Of a DNA stretch of 64,000 nucleotides, positions 16,560 to 25,222 are shown piece after piece. Both the position numbers and the translations under genes were made by a program. Source of the DNA: Eubacterium sp. (GTDB lineage Bacteria; Bacillota; Clostridia; Oscillospirales; Acutalibacteraceae); assembly GCA_015655975.1 (NCBI GenBank), contig DVEP01000001.1:1-64000 (forward strand), in the 5' to 3' direction. Positions within the stretch are counted from its first letter, which is position 1; each line of letters starts with the position of its first letter. The notes beneath the pieces were generated by a model. It saw only the letters and a list, made by a program, of their open reading frames with translations, was not told where the DNA came from and did no database searches.

Positions 16560-17063
16560 TTAACCTAAAATCTCTTTTGTTGATTTGCCGCGAATAGCAG
16601 CAACTTCTTCTGCATTGCGAAGTTGAGCAAGTCCGTTGATAGTTGCTCTAACAACATTGCAAGGGTTATTTGAACGGAGAGCCTTTGTTCTGATGTCCTG
16701 AATACCGACTGTTTCAACAACGGCACGAACGGGACCGCCGGCAATAACTCCTGTACCTTCTGCAGCCGGTTTAAGAAGAACCACACCTGCACCGAATTTA
16801 CCGATAACCTCATGAGGAATTGTTGTTCCTTTGAGTGATACCTTAATAAGATTTTTCTTTGCGTCTTCAATACCTTTACGGATAGCGTCCGGAACTTCGC
16901 CGGATTTACCAAGACCAAATCCAACATGTCCGTTATGGTCGCCTACAACTACAAGAGCAGAAAATTTGAAAATACGACCGCCCTTTACTGTTTTTGATAC
17001 ACGGTTGATAGCAACAACTCTTTCTTCAAGTTCCATTGAAGATGCGTCAATCTTTGTAGCCAA
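16560..17063 (-). CDS. rpsE: 30S ribosomal protein S5
   Basis: The 167-residue S5 has the double-stranded-RNA-binding-like N-terminal domain (ELEERVVAINRVSKTVKGGR, GDHNGHVGFGLGK) and the C-terminal half with GVIAGGPVRAVVE. It acts in decoding fidelity and mRNA helicase activity of the 30S subunit. It lies between rplR and rpmD. Confidence 0.98.
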   Translation of the reverse strand: MATKIDASSMELEERVVAINRVSKTVKGGRIFKFSALVVVGDHNGHVGFGLGKSGEVPDAIRKGIEDAKKNLIKVSLKGTTIPHEVIGKFGAGVVLLKPAAEGTGVIAGGPVRAVVETVGIQDIRTKALRSNNPCNVVRATINGLAQLRNAEEVAAIRGKSTKEILG

Positions 17064-17081
17064 AAGTCTTTACCTCCTTCA

Positions 17082-17438
17082 TCAGAACTTAAGTCCGCCT
17101 TCACGAGCGCCGTCTGCAAGTGCAGCTACGCGGCCGTGATAAACATATCCGCCACGGTCAAATACGCATTTTTCAACGCCTTTTTCAGTGGCTCTTTTTG
17201 CTAATAAACTTCCAACTGCTTTAGCAGCTTCGACATTTCCGCCGTATGCAAACTCTTTCTCAGTTGTTGAAGCGCTTGCGATAGTAACACCGTTTACATC
17301 GTCAATCAACTGAGCATATATATTGCTGAGGGAGCGATATACATTGAGTCTCGGACATTCAGCAGTACCTGATACCTTCGCACGAACGCGGGCATGGCGT
17401 TTCTGTCTTGTTTTGTTAACATCTCGTCTTGAAACCAT
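17082..17438 (-). CDS. rplR: 50S ribosomal protein L18
   Basis: The 118-residue L18 binds 5S rRNA. Characteristic parts are RHARVRAKVSGTAECPRLNV, NIYAQLIDD and the C-terminal FDRGGYVYHGRVAALADGAR. It lies between rplF and rpsE. Confidence 0.98.
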   Translation of the reverse strand: MVSRRDVNKTRQKRHARVRAKVSGTAECPRLNVYRSLSNIYAQLIDDVNGVTIASASTTEKEFAYGGNVEAAKAVGSLLAKRATEKGVEKCVFDRGGYVYHGRVAALADGAREGGLKF

Positions 17439-17456
17439 TAGTAATTCACTCCTTTA

Positions 17457-17999
17457 TTATTTCTTACCTGCTTTACCTTCCTTACGGCGAATATGCTCAT
17501 CAGCATATTTGATACCCTTGCCCTTGTAAGGTTCAGGAAGTCTTTTCTCACGAATTTGTGCTGCGAATTGACCAACCTTTTGTTTGTCGCAACCGCTAAC
17601 AACGATAGCGTTTGCATTTGGGCAAGCAACTTCTACACCGTCAAGAGGTTCCATAATTACTTGATGAGAGTAACCGAGGTTCATTACAAGATTTTTACCT
17701 TGCATTTGAACACGGTAACCAACGCCGTTTACTTCAAGATTTTTTGTAAAACCATCTGTAACACCTTTAACCATATTAGCTATAAGTGAACGGCTAAGAC
17801 CGTGAAGAGCTCTGTTCTCTTTCTCATCGTTCGGTCTTGTTACTAAAATTTCACTGCCTTCAACGCTGACTGTTATGTTTTTGTGAACATTCTGAGTAAG
17901 GGTACCCTTAGGTCCTTTAACGGTAACAGTATTTGCGTCGTTTACATTAACTTCAACTCCGGCAGGAATTACGATAGGCATTTTGCCGATACGAGACAT
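17457..17999 (-). CDS. rplF: 50S ribosomal protein L6
   Basis: The 180-residue protein has the two tandem L6 domains and the C-terminal signature PEPYKGKGIKYADEHIRRKE. It binds 23S rRNA near the sarcin-ricin loop and factor-binding site. It is spaced 15 bases after rpsH. Confidence 0.98.
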   Translation of the reverse strand: MSRIGKMPIVIPAGVEVNVNDANTVTVKGPKGTLTQNVHKNITVSVEGSEILVTRPNDEKENRALHGLSRSLIANMVKGVTDGFTKNLEVNGVGYRVQMQGKNLVMNLGYSHQVIMEPLDGVEVACPNANAIVVSGCDKQKVGQFAAQIREKRLPEPYKGKGIKYADEHIRRKEGKAGKK

Positions 18000-18014
18000 T
18001 CCAACTGCACCTCC

Positions 18015-18413
18015 TTACCAAATAAATGCTAACACTTCGCCGCCAACATTTTGTTTGCGAGCTTCTTTGTCAGTCATTACGCCTTTAGATGTGGAAATGA
18101 TTGCTACACCAAGTCCTCTCATTACTTTAGGCATATCTTCTACATTTGAATATTTACGAAGACCGGGCTTTGATACTCTGCGAAGACCGGTAATAACCTG
18201 AGATTTACCTTCGCCATATTTAAGAGTAACACGGATAACGCCTTGTTTACCGTCTTCAATTACTTTGTATCCTTTGATATATCCTTCATCTACAAGAATC
18301 TGAGCGATTGCCTTCTTCATGTTAGATGCGGGAATATCTACTGTATCGTGTTTTGCAGAATTTGCATTGCGAATTCTTGTAAGCATATCTGCAATAGGGT
18401 CTGTTATATGCAT
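18015..18413 (-). CDS. rpsH: 30S ribosomal protein S8
   Basis: The 132-residue S8 begins with DPIADMLTRIRNA and ends with the family block STSKGVMTDKEARKQNVGGE. It binds the central domain of 16S rRNA; in E. coli it represses the spc operon, which may or may not hold here. Confidence 0.98.
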   Translation of the reverse strand: MHITDPIADMLTRIRNANSAKHDTVDIPASNMKKAIAQILVDEGYIKGYKVIEDGKQGVIRVTLKYGEGKSQVITGLRRVSKPGLRKYSNVEDMPKVMRGLGVAIISTSKGVMTDKEARKQNVGGEVLAFIW

Positions 18414-18452
18414 TGATATTTCCTCCTTTATAAATTAGCAACTGCCTGATTC

Positions 18453-18638
18453 TTACCAGGATGATTTTTTAACACCCGGAATTTCGCCTTTGTGAGCGAG
18501 TTCACGGAAGCAAATGCGACATACACCGTACTTACGAAGATAAGCATGAGGTCTACCGCAGATTTTGCATCTGTTATAAGCTCTTGTTGAATACTTAGCA
18601 GGTCTTTGCTGCTTTACTTTCATAGATGTTTTAGCCAC
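18453..18638 (-). CDS. rpsN: 30S ribosomal protein S14, zinc type Z
   Basis: The 61-residue protein is the short zinc-binding S14 of Gram-positives, with CKICGRPH and CRICFRELAHKGEIPGVKKSSW giving the C-x2-C / C-x2-C site. It lies in the 30S head. It sits between rplE and rpsH as expected. Confidence 0.98.
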   Translation of the reverse strand: MAKTSMKVKQQRPAKYSTRAYNRCKICGRPHAYLRKYGVCRICFRELAHKGEIPGVKKSSW

Positions 18639-18650
18639 GATAATCCCTCC

Positions 18651-19193
18651 TTACTTAGCAAACGGTGCGCCCATGAGAGCTAAAAGTTCACGAGCCTCTT
18701 CGTCAGTATTTGCAGTTGTTACAAAACAGATATCCATACCTCTTACGGTATCGATTTTATCATAGTCAATCTCAGGGAAAATAAGTTGTTCCTTAATACC
18801 CATTGAGTAGTTGCCTCTACCGTCGAATGAATTTGGGTTAATACCTCTAAAGTCACGAACACGAGGAAGAGCGAGATTGAAAAATCTGTCCATAAATTCG
18901 TACATTCTGTCGCCTCTGAGTGTAACTTTAACGCCGATTGGCATACCCTCACGAAGTTTAAAGTTAGCAACAGATTTTTTTGCTTTACAAATTACCGGTT
19001 TTTGACCTGTAATTTGGTTAAGGTCGTTGACAATAGCGTCAACAACTTTTGAGTTGTCACGAGCTTCGCCGCAACCAACATTGATAACAATTTTGTCGAA
19101 CTTCGGGATTTGCATAACAGATTTATACTCGAATTTCTTCATCAATGCCGGAGCTACTTCACTCTTGTAGGTTTCTTTTAACCTTGCAGCCAT
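18651..19193 (-). CDS. rplE: 50S ribosomal protein L5
   Basis: The 180-residue L5 binds 5S rRNA and contacts tRNA in the P site. Signatures include PKFDKIVINVGCGEA, KKSVANFKLREGMPIG and VRDFRGIN. Length and position (after rplX) are standard. Confidence 0.98.
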   Translation of the reverse strand: MAARLKETYKSEVAPALMKKFEYKSVMQIPKFDKIVINVGCGEARDNSKVVDAIVNDLNQITGQKPVICKAKKSVANFKLREGMPIGVKVTLRGDRMYEFMDRFFNLALPRVRDFRGINPNSFDGRGNYSMGIKEQLIFPEIDYDKIDTVRGMDICFVTTANTDEEARELLALMGAPFAK

Positions 19194-19213
19194 TTGTTAT
19201 GTTCCTCCCTTAC

Positions 19214-19528
19214 TTAAAATTCTGCTCCGCATTTTTTACAAATGCGAACACGGTTTTTACCGTCTTTTTTATGTCCAACTCTTGTAGCTTCGCCACATTT
19301 AGGGCAAACAAGCTGAACTTTAGATGCGTACATAGCAGCTTCAACTTCAATAAGACCGCCTGCTTCACCCATTTTTCTCGGCTTAACATGTTTTGTAACA
19401 ATGTTAGCTTTCTTAACGATGACTTTGTTTTCTGACGGGCTTACTGCGATTACTTCGCCTTTAACGCCTTTTGATTTACCGCTGAGAACCATAACGGTAT
19501 CTCCGCTTTTAACATGCATTTTACTCAT
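19214..19528 (-). CDS. rplX: 50S ribosomal protein L24 with C-terminal zinc ribbon
   Basis: The 104-residue protein has the N-terminal KOW motif (VKSGDTVMVLSGKSKGVKGEV) of the assembly-initiating protein L24. Its C-terminus reads LVCPKCGEATRVGHK ... ICKKCGAEF, a C-x2-C / C-x2-C zinc ribbon. Bacillus L24 has non-cysteine residues at these sites; the cysteine form occurs in various Clostridia and other phyla. It follows rplN by 15 bases. Confidence 0.97.
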   Translation of the reverse strand: MSKMHVKSGDTVMVLSGKSKGVKGEVIAVSPSENKVIVKKANIVTKHVKPRKMGEAGGLIEVEAAMYASKVQLVCPKCGEATRVGHKKDGKNRVRICKKCGAEF

Positions 19529-19543
19529 CTGTCGGCACCTCCA

Positions 19544-19912
19544 TTAAAGAACTTCCGGAGCGAGTGAAAGAATTTTCATGAAATCCTTATCACGCAGCTC
19601 TCTTGCTATAGGTCCAAAAATACGGGTACCACGAGGGGTTTTATCCTCTCTGATAATTACGGCAGCATTTTCATCAAAACGAATATACTGTCCGTCGTCA
19701 CGACGCACACCTTTAGTTGTACGAACGATGACTGCTTTAACAACTTCGCCCTTTTTAACGATACCGCCGGGTGCTGCTTTCTTTACAGAGCAAACGATAA
19801 CATCGCCGATGTTAGCGAACTTTCTGCCTGAACCGCCGAGAACTCTGATGCACAAAAGTTCTTTAGCACCGGTATTGTCGGCAACTTTAAGACGACTTTC
19901 CTGTTGTATCAC
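19544..19912 (-). CDS. rplN: 50S ribosomal protein L14 (GTG start)
   Basis: The 122-residue L14 begins with the family N-terminus (M)IQQESRLKVADNTGAKEL. The start codon is GTG at 19910-19912, preceded by AAGGAGG with good spacing; an in-frame ATG 11 codons upstream lies before this ribosome binding site and would add residues foreign to the family. L14 sits at the subunit interface and contacts L19 and 16S rRNA. Confidence 0.97.
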   Translation of the reverse strand: MIQQESRLKVADNTGAKELLCIRVLGGSGRKFANIGDVIVCSVKKAAPGGIVKKGEVVKAVIVRTTKGVRRDDGQYIRFDENAAVIIREDKTPRGTRIFGPIARELRDKDFMKILSLAPEVL

Positions 19913-19997
19913 AGTGTTTTCCTCCTTCGCACTGTCAAATAACACTTTGCGTTATTCGCAGTTATTATTTTAATATAAAAGCCAGTAATCCGTATGA

Positions 19998-20255
19998 TTA
20001 TTTAGCCTTTTCTATAATTTCAACTACACGCCATCTCTTATCTTTGCTGAGCGGGCGTGTTTCCATGATGAGAACTTTGTCGCCTACATGGCACTCGTTA
20101 TTTTCATCATGAGCTTTGTATCTAACTGTACGGTTAACAATCTTTTTGTAGAGCGGGTGCTGAACTTTGTCAGCGATTGCAACTACAACTGTTTTGTCCA
20201 TTTTGTCGCTTGCTACAAGACCAACTCTTGTTTTTCTGAGGTTTCTTTCTTCCAC
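19998..20255 (-). CDS. rpsQ: 30S ribosomal protein S17
   Basis: The 85-residue OB-fold protein has the signatures KTRVGLVASDKMDKTVVVAI, HPLYKKIV and HVGDKVLIMETRPLSKDKRW. It binds the 5' domain of 16S rRNA. The gene is 19 bases after rpmC. Confidence 0.98.
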   Translation of the reverse strand: MEERNLRKTRVGLVASDKMDKTVVVAIADKVQHPLYKKIVNRTVRYKAHDENNECHVGDKVLIMETRPLSKDKRWRVVEIIEKAK

Positions 20256-20274
20256 CAGTAGTTACCTCCCTTTC

Positions 20275-20478
20275 TTAAGAATTGCTGCTTTCAAGTTCGA
20301 TAGCGCGTTCAACAGTTTTGATTCTTGCGATATCTTTCTTTACAGCTTTAATTCTCATAGGGTTGTCGAGCTGATTGATAGCAGACTGGAAATTAAGATT
20401 GAAAAGTTCTTCTTTGAGTTCTGCAAGTTTTTTTGCGCGTTGCTCTGCAGAAAGAGCTCTGATTTCGCTTGCTTTCAT
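20275..20478 (-). CDS. rpmC: 50S ribosomal protein L29
   Basis: The 67-residue helical-hairpin protein begins MKASEIRALSAEQRAKKLAE and contains FNLNFQSAINQLDNPMRIK. It lies near the exit tunnel. Its ATG overlaps the rplP stop codon by one base (TAATG), so the two are translationally coupled. Confidence 0.98.
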   Translation of the reverse strand: MKASEIRALSAEQRAKKLAELKEELFNLNFQSAINQLDNPMRIKAVKKDIARIKTVERAIELESSNS

Positions 20479-20900
20479 TACTGCTCGCCTCCCTCTTCTT
20501 TTTTAACGAATTTGCATTTTACAGGAAGTTTGTTAGCTGCAAGACGAAGTGCCTCACGAGCTGTTTCTTCTGTAACACCTGAAAGTTCAAACATTACTCT
20601 GCCCGGTTTAACTACTGCTACCCAGTAATCAACGCCGCCTTTACCTTTACCCATACGAGTATCGGCAGGTCTTGCTGTAATTGGCTTGTCGGGGAAAATT
20701 TTAATCCATACTTTACCGCCACGCTTTGTGTAACGAGTCATAGCGATACGAGCAGCCTCGATTTGAGCAGATGTAATCCATGCAGGCTCAGTTGACTGAA
20801 GACCATACTCACCGTATGTTACTTTGTTTCCTCTTTGTGCAGTACCGGTCATACGACCTCTTTGTTGTTTACGGTACTTAACGCGTTTAGGTAAGAGCAT
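20478..20900 (-). CDS. rplP: 50S ribosomal protein L16
   Basis: The 140-residue L16 begins MLLPKRVKYRKQQRGRMTG and has KVWIKIFPDKPITARPADTR and GKGKGGVDYWVAVVKPG. It lies near the A-site tRNA elbow. It overlaps both rpsC and rpmC by one base through TAATG junctions. Confidence 0.98.
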   Translation of the reverse strand: MLLPKRVKYRKQQRGRMTGTAQRGNKVTYGEYGLQSTEPAWITSAQIEAARIAMTRYTKRGGKVWIKIFPDKPITARPADTRMGKGKGGVDYWVAVVKPGRVMFELSGVTEETAREALRLAANKLPVKCKFVKKEEGGEQ

Positions 20901-21595
20901 TATTTATTTCCTCCTTCCCTGCGTGGAGTTCTTTTTCTTCTGTTGCTGTTGCGTGATTCTCTGAGAACTTCACCCTGATAAATCCATGTTTTTACACCGA
21001 TTCTGCCGTATGTTGTTGCAGCTTCTGCAAAACCGTAGTCGATGTCAGCACGGATAGTTTGAAGCGGAATAGTGCCTTCTTTGTACATTTCTGTACGAGC
21101 GATTTCGGCACCGCCGATTCTTCCTGAAACCTGAACTTTGATACCCTTTGCGCCAAGACGCATTGTTCTGCCGATAGCTTGTTTAACAGCTCTTCTGAAA
21201 GAAACACGTCTTTCAAGTTGCTGAGCTATGCTCTCAGAAACAAGTTGAGCATTGATGTCAGGTTGTTTGATTTCAATGATATTGATGAAAACTTCGTTTG
21301 CAGGTTTGCCGAGTTTTTTAGCGCAAACTGCTTTGAGTTTTTCAATTTCAGCACCTTGCTTACCGATTACCATACCCGGTTTAGCGCAGTGGATGTTAAT
21401 TCTAACGCGTTTAGCGTCTCTTTCGATTTCGATTTTAGGAACACCCGCACCGTAAAGAGTTTTGAGCAAATACTCACGAAGGTTGTGGTCTTCAACAAGA
21501 GTATCACCGAAAGCATCTTTTCTTGCGTACCAGCGAGAGTCCCAGTTTTTAATAACACCGATTCTTAATCCGGTAGGATTAATTTTCTGTCCCAT
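20900..21595 (-). CDS. rpsC: 30S ribosomal protein S3
   Basis: The 231-residue S3 has the N-terminal MGQKINPTGLRIG, a type II KH domain (GMVIGKQGAEIEKLK) and the C-terminal domain (RIGGAEIARTEMYKEG, YGRIGVKTWIYQGE). It lines the mRNA entry tunnel. It overlaps rplP by one base. Confidence 0.98.
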   Translation of the reverse strand: MGQKINPTGLRIGVIKNWDSRWYARKDAFGDTLVEDHNLREYLLKTLYGAGVPKIEIERDAKRVRINIHCAKPGMVIGKQGAEIEKLKAVCAKKLGKPANEVFINIIEIKQPDINAQLVSESIAQQLERRVSFRRAVKQAIGRTMRLGAKGIKVQVSGRIGGAEIARTEMYKEGTIPLQTIRADIDYGFAEAATTYGRIGVKTWIYQGEVLRESRNSNRRKRTPRREGGNK

Positions 21596-21614
21596 TTATA
21601 CTTTTCCTCCTCGC

Positions 21615-21953
21615 TTAATCTTCCATTTCCTTGAGAACAAGGGTAATGTGTGATGTTCTTTTGTTAATTCTGTATGCTCTGCCCTGAGCTCTGGGTTGAA
21701 TTCTCTTGAGAATCGGACCCGGTGCAACATGACACTCGCTTACATAAAGTCTTGTTACATCCATGTTGTAGTTATTCTCGGCATTTGCCATAGCAGATTT
21801 GAGAAGTTTCATAAGCGGCTCGGTAGCAGCTTTTGGTGTAAACTTCAAAATTGCCATTGCTTTTTCAGCAGGTTGATTTCTGATTAAATCAAGAACAATC
21901 TGAACCTTACGCGGAGAAATACGAACATAAGTTGCTTTTGCTTTTGCTTCCAT
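21615..21953 (-). CDS. rplV: 50S ribosomal protein L22
   Basis: The 112-residue L22 has the signature RISPRKVQIVLDLIRN and the beta-hairpin region GPILKRIQPRAQGRAYRINK, which reaches into the exit tunnel where macrolides bind. The loop looks normal. It lies between rpsS and rpsC. Confidence 0.98.
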   Translation of the reverse strand: MEAKAKATYVRISPRKVQIVLDLIRNQPAEKAMAILKFTPKAATEPLMKLLKSAMANAENNYNMDVTRLYVSECHVAPGPILKRIQPRAQGRAYRINKRTSHITLVLKEMED

Positions 21954-21971
21954 TTTGCTTTCTCCTTTCGA

Positions 21972-22244
21972 TTACTTAGATGTCTTTGAGCCTGCGTGGC
22001 CTTTGAATGTTCTTGTAGGAGCGAACTCGCCGAGTTTGTGTCCTACCATATCTTCGGTAACATATACCGGAACATGTTTTCTTCCGTCATGAACTGCGAA
22101 TGTATGACCAACGAATTCAGGGAAGATTGTTGAACTGCGTGACCAAGTTTTGATAACTTGTTTGTCGCCTGCTGCGTTGAGAGCGTCAACCTTTTTCATA
22201 AGGCTTGCTTCTACATAAGGGCCTTTTTTAGTACTTCTACTCAT
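21972..22244 (-). CDS. rpsS: 30S ribosomal protein S19
   Basis: The 90-residue protein begins MSRSTKKGPYVEASLMKK and has the motif TWSRSSTIFPEFVGHTFAVH plus VGHKLGEFAPTRTF. It forms a complex with S13 in the 30S head. It lies between rplB and rplV. Confidence 0.98.
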   Translation of the reverse strand: MSRSTKKGPYVEASLMKKVDALNAAGDKQVIKTWSRSSTIFPEFVGHTFAVHDGRKHVPVYVTEDMVGHKLGEFAPTRTFKGHAGSKTSK

Positions 22245-22262
22245 TTAATCTTCTCCTTTCGT

Positions 22263-23096
22263 TTATTTGTCGTTACGACGACGAACTATCATTTTATTTG
22301 ACTTTTTCTTCTTGTTACGAGTCTTGTAACCAAGAGCAGGTTTACCCCAAGGTGTGCAAGGACCGGGACGACCGATAGGAGATTTACCTTCACCACCGCC
22401 GTGAGGGTGGTCATTCGGGTTCATTACAGAACCGCGAACTGTCGGGCGCCAACCCATATTGCGTTTTCTGCCGGCTTTACCGATTTTAACATTTGAATGT
22501 TCTTCGTTGCCTACTGTACCGATTGTTGCCATACATTCCTTAGGAACATTGCGAAGCTCGCCTGAAGGAAGTCTGAGAAGAGCGTATGGTCCTTCAAGAG
22601 CCATAAGCTGTGCGCTGTTGCCTGCCGAACGAGCAAGTTGTGCGCCTTTTCCCGGATAAAGTTCAATATTGTGAACAACTGTACCAACAGGAATATTTTG
22701 AAGAGGAAGAGCGTTACCTGCAACGATGTCTGCGTCAGGGCCTGCAACTACTGTGCTGCCTACTTTGAGACCTACAGGTGCTATGATATAGCTTTTAACG
22801 CCGTCTTCATATTGAATGAGAGCAATGTGAGCGCTGCGGTTTGGGTCGTATTCGATTGACTTAACTTCAGCACTTACACCGAATTTATTTCTTTTGAAAT
22901 CGATTACACGATATTTTCTGCGGTTTCCGCCACCTCTGTGACGAACAGTGATTCTTCCGTAAGAGTTACGGCCCGAATTCTTGTTGAGAGGCTCAAGCAA
23001 GCTTTTTTCGGGAGCAACTTTTGACAAAGAAGAATAGTCAACAACCGACATATTCCTTCTTGCAGGGGTGGTCGGCTTATATGTTTTAATTGCCAT
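22263..23096 (-). CDS. rplB: 50S ribosomal protein L2
   Basis: The 277-residue L2 has the conserved HRGGGNRRKYRVIDF block and the C-terminal VMNPNDHPHGGGEG motif with the functionally important histidine; it supports subunit joining and peptidyl transfer. It is separated from rplW by 93 bases, the widest gap within the S10 section, where a 7-pair hairpin (23124-23141) lies. Confidence 0.98.
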   Translation of the reverse strand: MAIKTYKPTTPARRNMSVVDYSSLSKVAPEKSLLEPLNKNSGRNSYGRITVRHRGGGNRRKYRVIDFKRNKFGVSAEVKSIEYDPNRSAHIALIQYEDGVKSYIIAPVGLKVGSTVVAGPDADIVAGNALPLQNIPVGTVVHNIELYPGKGAQLARSAGNSAQLMALEGPYALLRLPSGELRNVPKECMATIGTVGNEEHSNVKIGKAGRKRNMGWRPTVRGSVMNPNDHPHGGGEGKSPIGRPGPCTPWGKPALGYKTRNKKKKSNKMIVRRRNDK

Positions 23097-23123
23097 TTAT
23101 TTCACTCCTCCAGATAACTTTGC

Positions 23124-23141
23124 GAAAGGATGGCTCCTTTC
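23124..23141 (-). other. Small hairpin in the rplW-rplB gap
   Basis: GAAAGGA pairs with TCCTTTC around a four-base loop in an otherwise featureless 93-base gap. No T-run follows, so a terminator is unlikely; an mRNA processing site or a chance repeat are both possible. Confidence 0.35.
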
Positions 23142-23189
23142 ATACTTCATCATCTGATTTTTTGATTTCGCTTAAGTTTATTTGGTCTG

Positions 23190-23486
23190 TTACATCATGT
23201 TGCTGAAGAACTCAATTTCTTTTGAATCTTCAGTAAGAGTTACAACAGCTTTTTTCCAAGAAGGTGTATATCCGCTGTTCATACCCTGACGACGCATACG
23301 GCCGCGTACATTGAGTGTGTTTACCTTTGCAACTTTTGTGCCCGGGAAAAGTTCCTCAACTGCTTTTGCGATTTCAATCTTGTTTGCGTCTTTAGCAACT
23401 TTAAAAGTGTATTTTTTAGCCATGATTCCCATCATTGATTCTTCAGTAACGATAGGCTTGAGGATGATGTCCTGTGAAGTTTTCAT
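23190..23486 (-). CDS. rplW: 50S ribosomal protein L23
   Basis: The 98-residue L23 begins with IILKPIVTEESMMGIMAKKYTF and has KVAKVNTLNVRGRMRR. It forms the docking site for SRP and trigger factor at the exit tunnel. Its ATG overlaps the rplD stop by one base. Confidence 0.98.
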   Translation of the reverse strand: MKTSQDIILKPIVTEESMMGIMAKKYTFKVAKDANKIEIAKAVEELFPGTKVAKVNTLNVRGRMRRQGMNSGYTPSWKKAVVTLTEDSKEIEFFSNMM

Positions 23487-24109
23487 TAAGCATATACCTC
23501 CTCAATTTTCTTTGCAGCGTCCTTAAGTACGATAAGGCTGTTGCAATTGAGAATGTCATAAACCGAAAGTGTGTTTACAGTAACAACTTTAACACCTTTA
23601 ATGTTACGAGCACTCTTGAATATTACATCATTGTTCTCAGGAAGAACGATGAGTGATTTCTTACCTGTTTTAAGTTTAGCAAGCATTTCAACAACTGCTT
23701 TAGTTTTGATTTCTGCAAGTTCAACTTTGTTTACGATGAGCATTTCATCGTCAAGTACCTTTGAAGAAAGAGCTGACTTGAGAGCAAGTCTCTTAACTTT
23801 CTTGTTGATACCTACTGTATATTTTCTTGGCTTAGGACCAAGAGCAATACCGCCGTGAATCCACTGTGGAGCTCTGATAGAACCCTGACGAGCACGACCT
23901 GTACCTTTTTGTCTCCAAGGTTTGATACCACCGCCGGAAACTTCTGCACGGGTAAGAGTGGATTGTGTGCCCTGGCGTTGATTTGCAAGGTAACTTACTA
24001 CTGCAAGATGCATTGCATATTTGTTTGGTTCAATACCAAAAATTGAATCTGAAAGGTCCATCTTTGATGTCTTTCTGCCTTCCTGATTGTAAACCTGTAC
24101 TTGTGGCAT
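23486..24109 (-). CDS. rplD: 50S ribosomal protein L4
   Basis: The 207-residue L4 has the tunnel loop region (RQGTQSTLTRAEVSGGGIKP, KGTGRARQGSIRAPQW) and the C-terminal globular part. In E. coli L4 also represses its own operon by acting on the S10 leader; the structured leader at 25141-25425 makes a comparable mechanism possible here. Confidence 0.98.
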   Translation of the reverse strand: MPQVQVYNQEGRKTSKMDLSDSIFGIEPNKYAMHLAVVSYLANQRQGTQSTLTRAEVSGGGIKPWRQKGTGRARQGSIRAPQWIHGGIALGPKPRKYTVGINKKVKRLALKSALSSKVLDDEMLIVNKVELAEIKTKAVVEMLAKLKTGKKSLIVLPENNDVIFKSARNIKGVKVVTVNTLSVYDILNCNSLIVLKDAAKKIEEVYA

Positions 24110-24126
24110 TCTAATCTCTCCTTCCC

Positions 24127-24759
24127 TTACGCTTTAATTGAATCTGCAATTACTACGATGCCCTTTTTAGGACCGGGGATAGCACCCTTAATTGCGATAA
24201 GGTTGTTTTCAGTATCTACTTTAACAACTTCAAGATTTTGGATTGTTACTTTTTCGTGGCCTAAATGACCCGGCATTTTCTTGCCTTTGAATACACGAGA
24301 AGGTGATGAACAAGCGCCGAGTGAACCCTGTCTTCTTGCATTAGGACCTGTACCGTGACTCTCTCTGTGTCTGTGGAAATTCCAGCGCTTGATTGTGCCG
24401 GCTGTTCCCTTACCTTTTGTAAGACCGCTTACATCTACTTTTTCGCCGACTTCAAAAATGTCTGCTTTGATGATGTCGCCTACATTCAACTCGTCGATGC
24501 TTTCAAGACGGAACTCTTTAAGAGTTTTCTTAGGAGCAACATCTGCTTTAGCGAAATGGCCTTTCATTGGTTTGTTGACTCTTGATACTTTAACATCGCC
24601 GAAGCCTACCTGAACTGCTTCGTAGCCGTCGTTTTCAGTTGTTTTCTTTTGAACAACTGTGCAAGGGCCTGCTTCAACAACTGTTACAGGAACTACTTTT
24701 CCTGTTTCGGTGAAAATCTGAGTCATGCCGATTTTCTTTCCGATGATTCCTTTTTTCAT
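24127..24759 (-). CDS. rplC: 50S ribosomal protein L3
   Basis: The 210-residue L3 begins MKKGIIGKKIGMTQIF and contains the family signature around KRWNFHRHRESHGTGPNARR and the GHLGHEKVT segment. It organises the peptidyl-transferase centre and starts 50S assembly. It follows rpsJ by 66 bases. Confidence 0.98.
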   Translation of the reverse strand: MKKGIIGKKIGMTQIFTETGKVVPVTVVEAGPCTVVQKKTTENDGYEAVQVGFGDVKVSRVNKPMKGHFAKADVAPKKTLKEFRLESIDELNVGDIIKADIFEVGEKVDVSGLTKGKGTAGTIKRWNFHRHRESHGTGPNARRQGSLGACSSPSRVFKGKKMPGHLGHEKVTIQNLEVVKVDTENNLIAIKGAIPGPKKGIVVIADSIKA

Positions 24760-24825
24760 TTTCTTTCCTCCTTGGTTATTGGTTGGCGTTTGCCAACTTG
24801 ACCTCTCGCAAGTTCTTTACGGAAA

Positions 24826-25140
24826 TTAGAGTTTAATTTCTACATCTACACCTGCGGGGAGCTCAAGGTTTGTCAGAGCTTCAACAGTTTTGTTTGAAGG
24901 TCTGAGAATGTCAATGAGTCTTTTGTGAGTTCTTTGTTCGAACTGCTCACGGCTGTCTTTGTATTTGTGGACAGCACGAAGAATCGTTACAACTTCTTTT
25001 TCTGTCGGAAGCGGAATAGGACCGCTAACCTGAGCGCCTGTGCGCTTTGCTGTTTCAACGATTTTTTCTGCCGCTTGGTCTACAACGCTGTGGTCGTAGC
25101 CTTTGAGGCGGATACGGATTTTAACCTTGCTTGCTGACAT
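24826..25140 (-). CDS. rpsJ: 30S ribosomal protein S10
   Basis: The 104-residue S10 (NusE) begins MSASKVKIRIRLKGYDHSVVD and has the family block SGPIPLPTEKEV. The ATG at 25138-25140 is chosen because GGAGG lies eight bases before it; an in-frame ATG five codons upstream lies before that site. S10 also acts with NusB in antitermination. It is the first gene of the S10-spc-alpha operon. Confidence 0.98.
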   Translation of the reverse strand: MSASKVKIRIRLKGYDHSVVDQAAEKIVETAKRTGAQVSGPIPLPTEKEVVTILRAVHKYKDSREQFEQRTHKRLIDILRPSNKTVEALTNLELPAGVDVEIKL

Positions 25141-25222
25141 GTTATTTTCCTCCATGAAAAATTTGGTCGGCGAGCATTATTGAAGATTTAAACACGGTAC
25201 CTGGTGTTTCCACCCTGCTGTT

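Noticed and set aside
25196..25220. T-box-like sequence AGGGTGGAAACACC in the S10 leader
   Set aside because: It resembles the T-box core but is better explained as a GGTG-GAAA-CACC tetraloop hairpin. It lies after, not before, the terminator-like hairpin, and no specifier stem was recognised.
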